Assembly: GCF_003721565.1 (NCBI RefSeq)
Contig: NZ_RJJE01000009.1
Location: 1,116,934-1,180,933, forward strand
Direction: 5' to 3'
DNA: 64,000 nt
Origin: Rufibacter immobilis
Lineage (GTDB): Bacteria > Bacteroidota > Bacteroidia > Cytophagales > Hymenobacteraceae
Positions 63,790 to 64,000 of the stretch are shown in pieces. Under the pieces are notes generated by a model. That model did not search any database. It was not told the DNA's origin and worked only from the letters and a program-made list of their open reading frames with translations. Position numbers and translations under genes: made by a program. Each line of letters begins with the position of its first letter. Position 1 is the stretch's first letter.

Positions 63790-64000
63790 TTATAGGGATG
63801 TAATATTAGTAATATTCAACCAATTTCTGAGCATCTCCAGCCCATGTTGGGTAAGTGCTGCTTCTGGATGGAACTGCAGCGCGTACAACGGCAGGTGTGC
63901 GTGCCGGAACGCCATCAATTCACCCTCAACGGTTTGCGCCAGCGGAACCAGATCTTCTGGGGCCTCCTGCACCACCAGGGAATGATAGCGCACCACCGGT
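63790..64000 (-). CDS. Glutamine amidotransferase, TrpG/PabA type (partial, C-terminal end)
   Basis: 70 residues of the C-terminus; the rest lies beyond base 64000. VRYHSLVV is the segment near the catalytic site and LYALQFHPEAALTQHGLEMLRNWL carries the His-Glu of the triad (FHPE). Anthranilate synthase component II and aminodeoxychorismate synthase component II share these motifs, and the visible part cannot separate them. It supplies ammonia from glutamine to the chorismate enzyme. Confidence 0.85.
   Translation of the reverse strand, partial: PVVRYHSLVVQEAPEDLVPLAQTVEGELMAFRHAHLPLYALQFHPEAALTQHGLEMLRNWLNITNITSL

Overview
The window looks like chromosomal DNA of a Bacteroidota bacterium of the order Cytophagales, most likely a Hymenobacteraceae member (Rufibacter, Nibribacter or Pontibacter-like). 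This is inferred from gene content: a TonB-dependent receptor with a CarboxypepD-like N-terminus, DUF4142, DUF4252 and DUF6089 proteins, two successive OmpH/Skp genes after bamA, an exbB-exbD-exbD-tonB operon, TAnnTTTG-type promoter boxes, and few Shine-Dalgarno sites. No rRNA, tRNA, CRISPR array, insertion sequence or prophage gene was seen.

Layout. 1-2665: 3' part of uvrA. 2811-6886: minus-strand array of small lipoproteins, three with DUF4142, plus a small membrane protein. 7177-13763 (minus): GH20 hexosaminidase, M28 peptidase, two lesser-known genes and rpoN. 14185-22514 (plus): asnS, a secreted charged-helix protein, a TonB-dependent receptor, a TPR protein, a LytS/LytTR two-component pair and a DUF4252 lipoprotein. 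22622-25531: a large CHASE/PAS histidine kinase. 25661-38550: a dispersed kynurenine-degradation set (kmo, kynU, 3-hydroxyanthranilate dioxygenase, ACMS decarboxylase, aminomuconate-semialdehyde dehydrogenase, an SDR). It is interleaved with an AlkB-like gene, a Na+/H+ antiporter, yebC and a DUF433/DUF5615 toxin-antitoxin pair. 38915-41113: a dipeptidyl peptidase IV. 41674-46001 (minus): threonylcarbamoyl-AMP synthase, a small membrane protein, a cysteine desulfurase and glmM. 46481-53291 (plus): mazG, then exbB-exbD-exbD-tonB, a small membrane protein, a PstS-like lipoprotein and a TPR protein. 53563-64000 (minus): an RluD-type pseudouridine synthase, then the envelope block ompH-ompH-bamA-uppS-DUF6089-DUF6089-nadK-CBS-hydrolase and a partial trpG/pabA.

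The most striking feature is not a gene. At least 27 copies of a 35-36 nt imperfect palindrome (GTTTAG[G/C]GGC ... GCC[C/G]CTAAAC with a central TTTTT/AAAA segment) occupy almost every loose intergenic gap between 2.6 and 54.7 kb. They are absent from the tightly packed exb/ton and bam operons. In several copies the constant core forms the apex of a longer hairpin whose outer arms are unique to that copy and perfectly self-complementary. In seven others the core abuts or overlaps an ordinary terminator hairpin. This suggests a repeat family that lives in or next to transcription terminators. Other short repeat families are concentrated around the dipeptidyl peptidase gene: 54-nt inverted copies, a MITE-like element with 37-bp terminal repeats, ACTCAGAACTC-type arrays and CAAGATCCTTCC elements.
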